A stretch of DNA of 64,000 bases from an uncultured Crocinitomix sp. GTDB taxonomy: Bacteria; Bacteroidota; Bacteroidia; Flavobacteriales_D; Crocinitomicaceae. Every line of letters begins with the position of its first letter. Within the stretch, counting starts at the first letter, position 1. This document shows positions 7,779 through 16,145 of the stretch, in pieces. Location of the stretch: positions 56,360 to 120,359 of the forward strand of contig CAJQHR010000003.1 in the NCBI GenBank assembly GCA_905478225.1, written 5' to 3'. The position numbers were made by a program, and so were the translations under genes. Below the pieces are notes generated by a model that worked only from the letters and a program-made list of their open reading frames with translations, was not told the DNA's origin and ran no database searches.

Positions 7779-10391
7779 ATGATGAGAAATTTACGCTTAT
7801 TATTCATTCTCTTAAGTTTTATCTCTGGTAGTATTTTTGCGCAAGACTTTATGGGATACAGACAAAGCAACTATTCAGGAGTTACGGGTGGTGATTTAAA
7901 TCCTGCTAATATTGCGGATAGCCGTTTTGTGGTAGATCTAACACTTGGTGCGGCATCCATGTCAGCCTATAATAATCACCTCTACTTTAATCCACATAAA
8001 ATGCCCTATTGGTGGTCACAGTCTTTTGATACAACTGATTTGGCGGTTCAAAATTGGCAAGATGATCCGAATTTTGGAGCAATTATTCTTAGTGAAAATG
8101 CGAGAGATTCAGTAAATTCTAATGCTGGTAACTTCTTTGAATTTGCAAATCCAAAAGGAAAAGCTGTGAAAGGATATTTCGAATATAATTTAGACATTTT
8201 GAATGCTATGATTAGCATTAATCGAAAAATGGCCATTAGTTTTGGAATTAAGCAGCGTACTATATTTAATGTTGATCATATTTCACCAGAATTAGTAACA
8301 CTAGCACAAAACGGCTTGGAGTATGAGGATTTATGGAATCAAGACTTTGATGACGAATTGGTAAATATTTCATTCAACAGTTGGGTAGAATATAATCTAG
8401 GATTCGCCATGACTGTTTATGATGGAGAAGAGCATTTTGTTAAAGCGGGTGGTAAACTTAAGTTTTTACAAGGTTTAGGCGCACTTTATTTATATACAGA
8501 TGAAGTAAGATATAATGTTCAAAATGACGATACATTAGCTGGGATTTCAGGGAACTTTAATTACGGTTATTCTTCAAATATTGATAACCAGTGGGATGCA
8601 TCTTCATCTGATTACGTTGGAGGATCTGGACCTGATGGTGCACTTCAATTTGGTGATATTTATTCTTTACAATCTAAATTAGGTCTAGGATTAGATTTAG
8701 GTGTGGTGTATGAGTGGAGACCAAATTGGAAAGATTTTAAATATGACATGGATGGTGAAACCAACCTGTGGCGTAGAGATCAAAATAAATATAAATTGAA
8801 AGTGAGTTTTGCCTTGAATGATATAGGTGGAATGAGATATGAAAAATCTGTAAATAGTAGAAACTTTGGAGTTGATATTGATGCCAGTAACCCATCTGCG
8901 GTTTTAGATTTATTCCAATTTGAAGATTCTGAAGGATTAGAATCGTTCAATCAAAATGTTGACACACTTGTTGGCAATGGCGGAGCGACTTATATCGACG
9001 ATAAAGGATCATTTTACATGAACCTACCAACCCATATTAATTTAGGAGTTGATTATAATATTTGGCAAGATATATATGTGAGCGCGAATGCAATGCTTGG
9101 ATTCCAAATGAATAAGAATGCTGAAAAAGTACGTTACCCAACTAACTTGAGCATTACGCCACGTTATGATTTTGCATGGGCAGGCTTGGCTGTGCCAATG
9201 TCTTTTAGCAGTATGTATGGTGCTAGAGCAGGTTTAGGTCTCAGATTTGGACCACTAATTGTTGGTACTGGAGATTTAAGATGGGTTTTCGCACCAGGGA
9301 AAGACAAACAAGTTAGAGGTGCTGACCTTTATTTTGCATTAAAAGTTCCAATTTTATATACTGCACCTAAAGATGCAGATTTCGATAAAGTATCCGATAA
9401 GTTAGATCTTTGTGTCAATACTCCAGGTATTTGGGAATTCAGAGGATGTCCTGATACGGATGGTGATGGAATTCAAGATTCTGAGGATTCTTGTCCAACA
9501 GAGGCAGGGCCGAAAGAATTTAACGGATGTCCAGATAGAGATGGCGATAAGATTATTGATAAAGAAGATAACTGTCCAGATGATGCAGGATTAGCTGAGT
9601 TTAATGGTTGTCCTGATAGAGATGGAGATAAAATCATTGATAAAGAAGATGATTGTCCAGATGTCGCGGGTATTGCATTATTCAAAGGATGTCCTGATAC
9701 GGATGGTGATGGTTTAAAAGATTCAGATGACCTTTGCCCTGAAGATCCAGGTCCGAAAGAAAACCAAGGTTGTCCTGATACGGATAATGACGGAATCTTT
9801 GATTATTTAGATGAATGTCCGACTGAGGCTGGACCAGCTGAAAATAGAGGATGTCCTTGGCCTGATACTGATGGTGACGGATTATTGGATAAAGATGATA
9901 AATGCCCAAACAATGCAGGTCCTGCTAAGAATGACGGTTGTCCTTATAAAGATACAGACGGTGACGGTGTATTGGATAAAGATGATGAGTGTGTGAATAC
10001 TCCAGGTCCGGTTGAGAACAAAGGATGTCCAATTGTTGATATTGAGATCATCAAACGTGCATTTGATGCGCTTCAGTTCGAAACTTCTAAAGCGATAATC
10101 AAATCTGAGTCTAAAGAATCGTTAGATGATTTAGCAACTTACTTAGTGGACAACCCAACTTTCAGATTGAAAATTGCAGGTCACACAGATAGTCAAGGAG
10201 CTGAACAATCGAACTTGATCTTATCTAAAAAACGTGCTGAGGCAGTTCGTGATTACTTAGAGTCAAGAGGTGTTGCTAGAGAAAGAATGGTAGTTCAATT
10301 CTTCGGAGAAGAACAACCAAAAGCAACAAACGATACACCTGAGGGAAGAGAAGAAAACAGACGTGTTGATATGACCGTGATTTTTGATTAA
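7779..10391 (+). CDS. OmpA-family outer-membrane protein with TSP3 repeats
   Basis: An 870-residue protein. Order of parts: signal peptide (ends SIFAQ, ~22); residues ~25-520, a predicted barrel-type domain resembling the Bacteroidota DUF5723 family (DLNPANIADSRF near the start, many aromatic beta strands); ~530-750, about eight thrombospondin type-3 calcium-binding repeats (DTDGDGIQD-S-D-CP pattern); ~755-870, an OmpA C-terminal peptidoglycan-binding domain (GHTDSQG, SKKRAEAVRDYL, ENRRVDM). It probably bridges outer membrane and cell wall. The cotranslational neighbour upstream is the 759-aa anchored protein, and a strong terminator follows. Confidence 0.93.
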   Translation: MMRNLRLLFILLSFISGSIFAQDFMGYRQSNYSGVTGGDLNPANIADSRFVVDLTLGAASMSAYNNHLYFNPHKMPYWWSQSFDTTDLAVQNWQDDPNFGAIILSENARDSVNSNAGNFFEFANPKGKAVKGYFEYNLDILNAMISINRKMAISFGIKQRTIFNVDHISPELVTLAQNGLEYEDLWNQDFDDELVNISFNSWVEYNLGFAMTVYDGEEHFVKAGGKLKFLQGLGALYLYTDEVRYNVQNDDTLAGISGNFNYGYSSNIDNQWDASSSDYVGGSGPDGALQFGDIYSLQSKLGLGLDLGVVYEWRPNWKDFKYDMDGETNLWRRDQNKYKLKVSFALNDIGGMRYEKSVNSRNFGVDIDASNPSAVLDLFQFEDSEGLESFNQNVDTLVGNGGATYIDDKGSFYMNLPTHINLGVDYNIWQDIYVSANAMLGFQMNKNAEKVRYPTNLSITPRYDFAWAGLAVPMSFSSMYGARAGLGLRFGPLIVGTGDLRWVFAPGKDKQVRGADLYFALKVPILYTAPKDADFDKVSDKLDLCVNTPGIWEFRGCPDTDGDGIQDSEDSCPTEAGPKEFNGCPDRDGDKIIDKEDNCPDDAGLAEFNGCPDRDGDKIIDKEDDCPDVAGIALFKGCPDTDGDGLKDSDDLCPEDPGPKENQGCPDTDNDGIFDYLDECPTEAGPAENRGCPWPDTDGDGLLDKDDKCPNNAGPAKNDGCPYKDTDGDGVLDKDDECVNTPGPVENKGCPIVDIEIIKRAFDALQFETSKAIIKSESKESLDDLATYLVDNPTFRLKIAGHTDSQGAEQSNLILSKKRAEAVRDYLESRGVARERMVVQFFGEEQPKATNDTPEGREENRRVDMTVIFD

Positions 10392-10411
10392 GAATAATTG
10401 AAATACTATAA

Positions 10412-10449
10412 AAAATGCCCTCTCCGTCCTAGGCTGAAGAGGGCATTTT
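10412..10449. terminator. Intrinsic terminator after the OmpA gene
   Basis: AAAATGCCCTCT (10412-10423) and AGAGGGCATTTT (10438-10449) form a perfect 12-bp stem with a 14-base loop. It is A/T-flanked on both sides. Confidence 0.9.
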
Positions 10450-10479
10450 CTAATTTATGACAGTATAAAAAGCTTTGAT

Positions 10480-11214
10480 ATGAGGAACAGCGCCTATTTA
10501 TTAATTTTATTTTTTCTTATCGCTTGTAGCGGTGAACAGGGGATTGAAATAAGTACTACTGAAATTGATGCTTATGTCAGTGATAAAATGGGGGAGTCAC
10601 AAATTTTTGATGTTTCTCAAGGTTTACGATTCTCTCGTGAAAATGAAACCTATGAAGTGGTGCGCTATATGCAAAACGACACCGTTGTGTTGTATATGGA
10701 AACCGACGTAACCAAAGACGAACAAATCATTCGTCAAACCTTTTTTAAAGAAGGCGTTCCGGTTTATGTAGATGAATTTATCGCTTCAAATATCAACGAA
10801 ATCCCATTTACTCAGCGCAAAATTTATTTGGATGGCCTAAATATTATCGAAAGCTATGAGAAATCCGCCTTTGCTGAAATGGATTTAGAGGGGATTGATT
10901 ATGAAAAAGCAAATGCTGATATCAGCGAATTTGATTTTGCCAGACCAGATAGCGCCCTTCAACAAAAGGGCGATTTTGAAATGAGCTTTGAAGAATTCAT
11001 TATTATTGATCCACAAACTTACCTCATACTAGAAAATAACGAAAGTAAATATGACGTGGCCTTATTTGTAAGTGAAGAACATCCGGTACTTACGCAACTT
11101 TTTGCTAACCCTGATGACAATAAAGGGCGAACCATTTTTGTTACACATCAATTTGTGTTAATGAATGGCATTGAAAGAATGTTGTTTATAGAGGGTGAGT
11201 TTATTGACGACTAA
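10480..11214 (+). CDS. Lipoprotein of unknown function
   Basis: A 244-residue protein with a lipoprotein signal. The hydrophobic segment ILFFLIAC gives a lipobox with cysteine at ~16, followed by SGEQ. The mature part is acidic and rich in Glu, Asp and aromatic residues, without a motif I can name. It lies behind the terminator of the OmpA gene and ends 8 bases before the convergent DUF4783 gene. Envelope location is likely. Function is unknown. Confidence 0.7.
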   Translation: MRNSAYLLILFFLIACSGEQGIEISTTEIDAYVSDKMGESQIFDVSQGLRFSRENETYEVVRYMQNDTVVLYMETDVTKDEQIIRQTFFKEGVPVYVDEFIASNINEIPFTQRKIYLDGLNIIESYEKSAFAEMDLEGIDYEKANADISEFDFARPDSALQQKGDFEMSFEEFIIIDPQTYLILENNESKYDVALFVSEEHPVLTQLFANPDDNKGRTIFVTHQFVLMNGIERMLFIEGEFIDD

Positions 11215-11222
11215 TTACTACG

Positions 11223-11678
11223 CTAGTTGGTTTCAATAGTTAATGAAGTAATCTCGCTTTTACTGCCTTCTGACTTGCTGTTCAAGGTTATACGGTAGGT
11301 GCTATTAGCAGTCGAAATTAATTCACCAATAAAATATTGACTCGATCCTCCATTTCCTTTATGGATAATCGTAAATTCTTTTGGTTTGTGTTCAGTAAAA
11401 AAACGTTGCAAAATTTGCTGTGCTTGCGATTTAGAGTAAAGGTTTGCTTTCCCTAAAATCGATAAGTCAACATTATCACCAAAAAATGAGGCGATTTTTG
11501 TAGCATTACCTGTTTTAAAGGCATTTATAATAGCCTCCTCAAATGTAAGAGCTGGTGCAGCATATGACAATAATGTGTCAGCTGAATCTAATTCAACCAT
11601 TATTATATCTCCAGATGTAGGTTGAGCAAATGCCCCCGTACCCACTAGAATTAATAATATCGCAACAAATTTTTTCAT
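11223..11678 (-). CDS. DUF4783 family secreted protein
   Basis: A 151-residue exported protein with a signal peptide (ends GAFAQ). The rest matches what I know of DUF4783, a Bacteroidota family of cystatin/NTF2-like fold. Visible blocks are FKTGNATKIASFFGDNVDLSIL, then YSKSQAQQILQRFF and KEFTIIHKG (shown here only as landmarks). No catalytic residues are known for the family, and its role is unknown. It is convergent with the upstream lipoprotein gene and divergent from rlmH. Confidence 0.85.
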   Translation of the reverse strand: MKKFVAILLILVGTGAFAQPTSGDIIMVELDSADTLLSYAAPALTFEEAIINAFKTGNATKIASFFGDNVDLSILGKANLYSKSQAQQILQRFFTEHKPKEFTIIHKGNGGSSQYFIGELISTANSTYRITLNSKSEGSKSEITSLTIETN

Positions 11679-11809
11679 CTTAATGTATTTATCAAAAGTA
11701 AATCAAATCTTATTAGAAAACAAAGTATACAAAAACTAAGCCAATAATTTTAATTCGGTTTAACTATCTTTCGAATCTCAATAAAAGAAAAATTAGTAGT
11801 GTATTTTAT

Positions 11810-12283
11810 ATGAAGATCAATTTAATAGTTGTAGGTAAAACAAATGAAAAGTTTTTGATAAATGGTGAGGCCGAATACGCTAAACGTATTAATCGTTATG
11901 TGAAATTCGCCAAAATTGAAATTCCAGAACTGAAGAATGCCAAAAAAATGAGCCATGAGGAGATTAAGCGGGAAGAAGGAAAGTTCATTTTGTCCAAATT
12001 AAGTCCGCAGGGGGTCATTGTACTCCTAGATGATAAAGGTCAGGCTAAAACCTCGCTACAGTTCTCTAAATGGATTCAAAACACAATGAATAGAGGGTAT
12101 AAACACATTACGTTCATAGTTGGTGGGGCTTACGGTTTTTCAGATGAGGTTTATAAAGCGGCAAATGAGCAATTATCGCTTTCTAAAATGACCTTTAGCC
12201 ACCAAATGATTCGCCTGTTCTTTACCGAACAAATTTACCGCGGTTTTACTATTTTAAATAATGAGCCTTATCATCATGAATAG
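11810..12283 (+). CDS. rlmH: 23S rRNA pseudouridine-1915 N3-methyltransferase
   Basis: A 157-residue SPOUT-class methyltransferase acting on position 1915 of 23S rRNA in helix 69, using S-adenosylmethionine. The SPOUT knot signatures are present: VIVLLDDKGQ near residue 75, FIVGGAYGF near residue 105, and the C-terminal FFTEQIYRGFTIL-NEPYHHE block. Length is exactly typical. TATCTTTC at about 11764-11771 is a near match to the -7 promoter consensus. Confidence 0.97.
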   Translation: MKINLIVVGKTNEKFLINGEAEYAKRINRYVKFAKIEIPELKNAKKMSHEEIKREEGKFILSKLSPQGVIVLLDDKGQAKTSLQFSKWIQNTMNRGYKHITFIVGGAYGFSDEVYKAANEQLSLSKMTFSHQMIRLFFTEQIYRGFTILNNEPYHHE

Positions 12284-12337
12284 GGTTTAGGCAAGAGGTA
12301 GTTAGACAAGGGGAAAATAGGCAAAAGTTAAAGAGTA

Positions 12338-12667
12338 ATGAGGAGTAGATTGGTTTTATTGGTTTGGCTGGTGCTGCTGTTTGCTGTTGCGAATTGCGGT
12401 GGGAATTCAGATGCGGAAGATGCTGCGGTGGATAATGTTGCACCTGATAGCAGTGCTTTTGATCGAAGGTATGATTTAGATAATAAGCAAGCTCTTGAAC
12501 CGATTGAATATACGTATGAATTTAGCATGAAAGTGAGTGATTATGAAGGTGTTTTGGTGACGACTGAAAACATGCTTGAAGGAGATTTAATTGAAATCTT
12601 AAATGACCGAAATGAGGTGGTAGATTATATTCGATACGGTGGGGAGAAAAACGTTGTGCCTTTTTGA
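12338..12667 (+). CDS. Small lipoprotein, possibly cut at its 3' end
   Basis: A 109-residue protein with a lipoprotein signal (hydrophobic LVLLVWLVLLFAV, then A-N-C at ~20, followed by GGNS). The mature part is acidic, and I do not recognise the family. Its last 146 bases overlap, on the opposite strand, the open frame of a broken glycosyltransferase. A rearrangement point therefore probably lies at about 12668, and the natural end of this protein may have been replaced. The overlap is better explained by a junction than by true antisense coding. Confidence 0.55.
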   Translation: MRSRLVLLVWLVLLFAVANCGGNSDAEDAAVDNVAPDSSAFDRRYDLDNKQALEPIEYTYEFSMKVSDYEGVLVTTENMLEGDLIEILNDRNEVVDYIRYGGEKNVVPF

Positions 12668-13241
12668 CAATGCGCATCCATAGGTCCCAATCTTCTGTTC
12701 CTCTCAAGGTTTCGCTTTCGTCAAAATATCCAACGGATTGGAATAGACTCTCTTTCACTAATACCGTATTTGTATTCACGGCGCAAGAATGGTAGAGTGC
12801 TTTGAAAAATTCGTTGCCCGTCATTTTTCCAGAAATCCATTCGTATGTCTCTAATTGTGGATCTCTTTCGGGATAATAATAGTAACCCAAGCCATATAAA
12901 AAGTCCGGATTGTGTGTTGAAAGTTCTTTTATTTGTTCTGTTAATTTATGCTTTAACCAAAGGTCATCCGCGTCTAGAAAAGAAATATAAGTTCCGTTGC
13001 TTTGATCAATTCCAAAATTTCTGGCTGAGGCTTGACCGCCGTTTTCTTTGTGGTGAATATGAATGCGATCATCTCTTTTTTGCAAGGTTTCCATAATACT
13101 TGCTGAATCATCTGTAGATCCGTCATTCACAAGGTGTAATTCCCATTTTTCATAGGATTGTTTTAGAACAGATTCTACCGTTTCGGTTAGAAATTCGCTT
13201 GCATTATAAACAGGCACAACTATCGAAATTAGCGGAATCAT
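12522..13241 (-). pseudogene. Family 2 glycosyltransferase, 3' end lost
   Basis: The N-terminal ~190 residues are a clear GT-A glycosyltransferase of family 2. They contain ISIVVPVYNAS at the start, a DGSTDDS segment, ISFLDADDLW (the DxD-type metal/donor site) and GTEDWDLWMRI. These enzymes transfer sugars from nucleotide donors in polysaccharide synthesis. After about position 12668 the frame reads the antisense strand of the 12338-12667 lipoprotein gene, and the usual C-terminal helices are missing. The start is the ATG at 13241, which overlaps the stop of the FkbM gene (ATGA). An open frame extends further upstream, but it lies inside FkbM. It is probably non-functional. Confidence 0.7.
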
Positions 13242-14034
13242 GATTGAATTGCGACAATATTTTGAGACATGAAAATCTCGTGTATCGGCTGCCATTCGTT
13301 CAGCGGAATTAAACGGTTTTCATCTAACCTATAAAACGTAAATCCATCCAACAATTCATAAAAATCTTTCAGGCACCTTCTTTTAACAATATTCACTTCC
13401 TTAAATTCAAACTGAATGATTTTAATGGCTTTATTCCTCAATAACTCGGTTGCGCCTTGCAAGGCTTCCAACTCAAATCCTTCTGTATCTATTTTTAGTA
13501 AATCGATTTGCGAAACATTGTTCGCCTTGCAATATTCATCCAATGTAACGACCTCAATTACTTCAGCAATTACATTTGTGGTTTTGGCAATTTTTTTAAT
13601 ATTTCTGGATCAGAAGTTGCTTGTTCGCTTGTCCTATTTTCGGCGTCAAAAAACAATTCAAGTTCGCCACTTTCAGCACCTATTCCTAGGTTATTCAAAA
13701 TGACCGAACTCCCTAAATTGTCTGAAAGAATCTTGAAGATATTTGGATTGGGTTCGAAAACGTGAATGGTGGCGTTGGGGAAACCTTGTAGCAGTAATTT
13801 TGAATATCCTCCTTTGTTTCCACCTACATCAAATAGAACCGCGTTCTTATCAAATTGTGAGGGCAAGTATTGTTGCGTAAAATAAACTTCGCCTGAACCT
13901 TCTAATGAATATAATTTAGTCAAACCGTTCTAACTATATGCAATCCGAATTAAATCTAGCTTTGCTTTACGCGCCGTAAATTTAATGAGCCGAATGCCCA
14001 AGTTGCCAATGCCCAACTTTAATTTTTTGATCAC
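13238..14034 (-). pseudogene. FkbM-type methyltransferase, disrupted twice
   Basis: Three pieces make one ~265-residue FkbM-family SAM-dependent methyltransferase. Piece 1 starts at GTG 14034, 8 bases after the flippase stop, and runs to an in-frame TAG at 13930-13932. Piece 2 continues in the same frame (SGEVYFTQQ, FDVGGNKGGYSKLL, HVFEPNP, NLGIGAESGELELFFD) to about 13590. Piece 3 is in the -1 frame (EVVTLDEYC, IDLLKIDTEGFELEAL) and ends at 13238. The shift falls at a run of seven A on the coding strand (T at 13591-13597), where one more A would restore the frame. Such enzymes usually O-methylate sugars. The stop-plus-frameshift pair suggests decay. Confidence 0.75.
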
Positions 14035-14042
14035 TTCTTTCT

Positions 14043-15479
14043 TTAAATTAATCGATCTTTTATTTGATCAAAGCTAATGAAATTCAAGCGGAGTAAGAAC
14101 AAGCCGTATAAAACAATTATTCCAGTTTTAATGCCGAATTCGTAAATATAGTCCAGTTCAACGAACGAACTAAAATAGCTGCCCGCCGCATAAACGATTA
14201 TGAATACAATTAACACTTGCCCAATTTTCCCTTTTGAAACAGGTATTGGATAAAGTTTTTGAGCAATGTTAAACAAGGCTAAATTATTAATCAGGGTGCT
14301 TATAAGCGTTGCAATTGCTGCGCCGAATAATTCAAAAATTGGAATCAACCAATAGTTCAAAGCAACGTTAATAATTGCTGTAAATATTACGATTATGGCA
14401 ATGTATTTGGTTTTGTTTTTGAGGTGAAGTCCTGGGGAAAACATACCTAATCCTGTCATCAAAACAGAAAGATAAAAGATGGGCATTAGGACACTCGCCT
14501 CGTAATATGCGGGTTGGGTGAATATATATAAGGTTTCATATGAGAAAAAAGCCAAACAGAGTCCCCCAAGTGTTCCCACGGCAATAAACAATCTCATTAT
14601 TCGTCCTAAATTAGCTTGCGTTCCTTCATCTTGATGTTGTTGATAAATAATAGGCGCCAAAGCAGATTGAAAGGAAACAATAATCAGTGATATAATGGCT
14701 GAAAACTTAAAAGCCATGTCATAGATTCCAACTTCTGCAAGCGAGCCTGACATTTCTTTAATGAAAATTCTATCCGTAAAGCCAAGTGCCAAATATGCCA
14801 TAGCCGCCGGAATAAGTGGAACGCTAAAACGCAGTAATTTTTGAACCTCAAGTTTGCCAATATAGAAAATGATGTATTTACGCAAGTAATAAAGCTGAAA
14901 CAGAATAATTACTGGTGTTGCGACGATAGCGGCCATATAAACACTGTCAATTCTATAATCAAAACCAAGTGCAAATAAGAGGATAAAGCCAATGTTTAAA
15001 ATGGCGTGTAAAAAAGTTGTAATTGAAAAAGCTTTGGTTTTCCTTAAGAATTTAAGCTGAACACGTAATGCATTAAATGTACCGTTTAATGCTACGGCAA
15101 ATAAGACCCAATAATAGGTGGAGTCTTTGATTTTTTCATCTTCAGAAAGCAAGTTGATGACTTGGTCTTTAAAGAATAATGCGAGCAATATAAAAATCAT
15201 ATAGCTCAAAAAATTGAACCAAAACCCACTTGATCCAATTTCTTGCTGTTGTCTATGTGTAAGGTCTTTTTCTGTGATGAAGCGCCCAACGGCTTGGTAA
15301 ATTTGAAAAGAAAAGAAAGCGGCGCTAAATGCTCCTGCAATTCCTAACATTGCCAAAATACCGTATTCAGATTGGGTAAAATAATCCGAATAAAAAGGAA
15401 TCAAAAGCAAACTAACTCCTCTGGTGAGTAAATTTGCAATTGTGTATAATCCTCCTTCTTTAATTAAGTCGCGTAGCAT
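14043..15479 (-). CDS. Oligosaccharide flippase (Wzx/PST type)
   Basis: A 478-residue integral membrane protein with about 12-14 hydrophobic segments. It begins MLRDLIKEGGLYTIANLL and continues RGVSLLLIPFYSDYFTQSEYG, the usual opening of the polysaccharide-transport (MOP superfamily) flippases. These move lipid-linked sugar units across the inner membrane. It is intact, although the downstream FkbM and glycosyltransferase genes of the same operon are broken. The next gene starts 8 bases after its stop. The promoter (TATATTTG on the minus strand, 15504-15511) is shared back-to-back with that of rdgB. Confidence 0.9.
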   Translation of the reverse strand: MLRDLIKEGGLYTIANLLTRGVSLLLIPFYSDYFTQSEYGILAMLGIAGAFSAAFFSFQIYQAVGRFITEKDLTHRQQQEIGSSGFWFNFLSYMIFILLALFFKDQVINLLSEDEKIKDSTYYWVLFAVALNGTFNALRVQLKFLRKTKAFSITTFLHAILNIGFILLFALGFDYRIDSVYMAAIVATPVIILFQLYYLRKYIIFYIGKLEVQKLLRFSVPLIPAAMAYLALGFTDRIFIKEMSGSLAEVGIYDMAFKFSAIISLIIVSFQSALAPIIYQQHQDEGTQANLGRIMRLFIAVGTLGGLCLAFFSYETLYIFTQPAYYEASVLMPIFYLSVLMTGLGMFSPGLHLKNKTKYIAIIVIFTAIINVALNYWLIPIFELFGAAIATLISTLINNLALFNIAQKLYPIPVSKGKIGQVLIVFIIVYAAGSYFSSFVELDYIYEFGIKTGIIVLYGLFLLRLNFISFDQIKDRLI

Positions 15480-15493
15480 TCAAATAAAACGGA

Positions 15494-15511
15494 TATTTTT
15501 GTACAAATATA
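15494..15511. promoter_or_regulatory. Overlapping divergent promoters of flippase and rdgB
   Basis: The plus strand reads TATTTTTG at 15494-15501, and the minus strand reads TATATTTG over 15504-15511. Both are exact TAnnTTTG elements. Together they make a near-palindrome centred on GTAC, so only one polymerase could bind at a time. Confidence 0.55.
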
Positions 15512-15569
15512 AGTGAACGGAGTTAACGGAAAACGGCGTTCATTATTGGGTTATAAAGAAACTATTGTT

Positions 15570-16145
15570 ATGGACTTAGTATTTGCGACGCAAAATCAAA
15601 ATAAAGCGAAAGAGATTCAAGAATTATTACCGAGCACAATTCGTGTAAAAACATTGGCTGAAATTGGCTGTTTTGATGATATACTTGAAACAGCTGATAC
15701 GCTTGAAGGGAACGCTGCTTTAAAGTCGCAATATGTGGTGGATAATTTCCAAGTCAACTGCTTTGCTGATGATACTGGACTAGAAATCAATACGTTGAAT
15801 GGCGATCCAGGTGTGTTTTCGGCACGTTATGCCGGCGAGGGAAGAGATTCGAATGATCATATGGATTTGGTTTTGAAAAAACTCGAGGGAGTAACAGATC
15901 GCACGGCACAATTCAGAACTGTAATATCTCTTATCATCAATGGAGAAGAAAAACAATTTGAAGGAATAGTCAAAGGCGATATAACACATGAAAAATCGGG
16001 GAAGTCAGGTTTTGGATATGATCCAATTTTTAAACCTACGGGTTATTCCCAAACATTTTCTGAAATGAGCATGGAAGAGAAAAATAAAATTTCCCACCGT
16101 GGAATTGCCGTTCGAAAATTAATTGATTATTTGAGAAATATTTAA
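15570..16145 (+). CDS. rdgB: Non-canonical purine NTP pyrophosphatase (RdgB/HAM1)
   Basis: A 191-residue enzyme that hydrolyses dITP, ITP and XTP to monophosphates and so keeps them out of DNA and RNA. Signature blocks: ATQNQNKAKEI at the N-terminus, CFADDTGLEI in the middle (metal-binding acids), GVFSARYAG, FGYDPIF and the C-terminal EEKN-SHRG motif. I chose the ATG at 15570. An upstream in-frame ATG at 15513 would add 19 residues absent from the family and sits only 12 bases after the -7 element. The last four bases overlap the convergent YwqK-repeat gene. Confidence 0.96.
   Translation: MDLVFATQNQNKAKEIQELLPSTIRVKTLAEIGCFDDILETADTLEGNAALKSQYVVDNFQVNCFADDTGLEINTLNGDPGVFSARYAGEGRDSNDHMDLVLKKLEGVTDRTAQFRTVISLIINGEEKQFEGIVKGDITHEKSGKSGFGYDPIFKPTGYSQTFSEMSMEEKNKISHRGIAVRKLIDYLRNI

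Noticed and set aside
13238..14034. Programmed -1 frameshifting as the explanation for split FkbM
   Set aside because: The A-AAA-AAA heptamer fits, but the same gene also has an in-frame TAG and a truncated neighbour. Decay explains everything with less.
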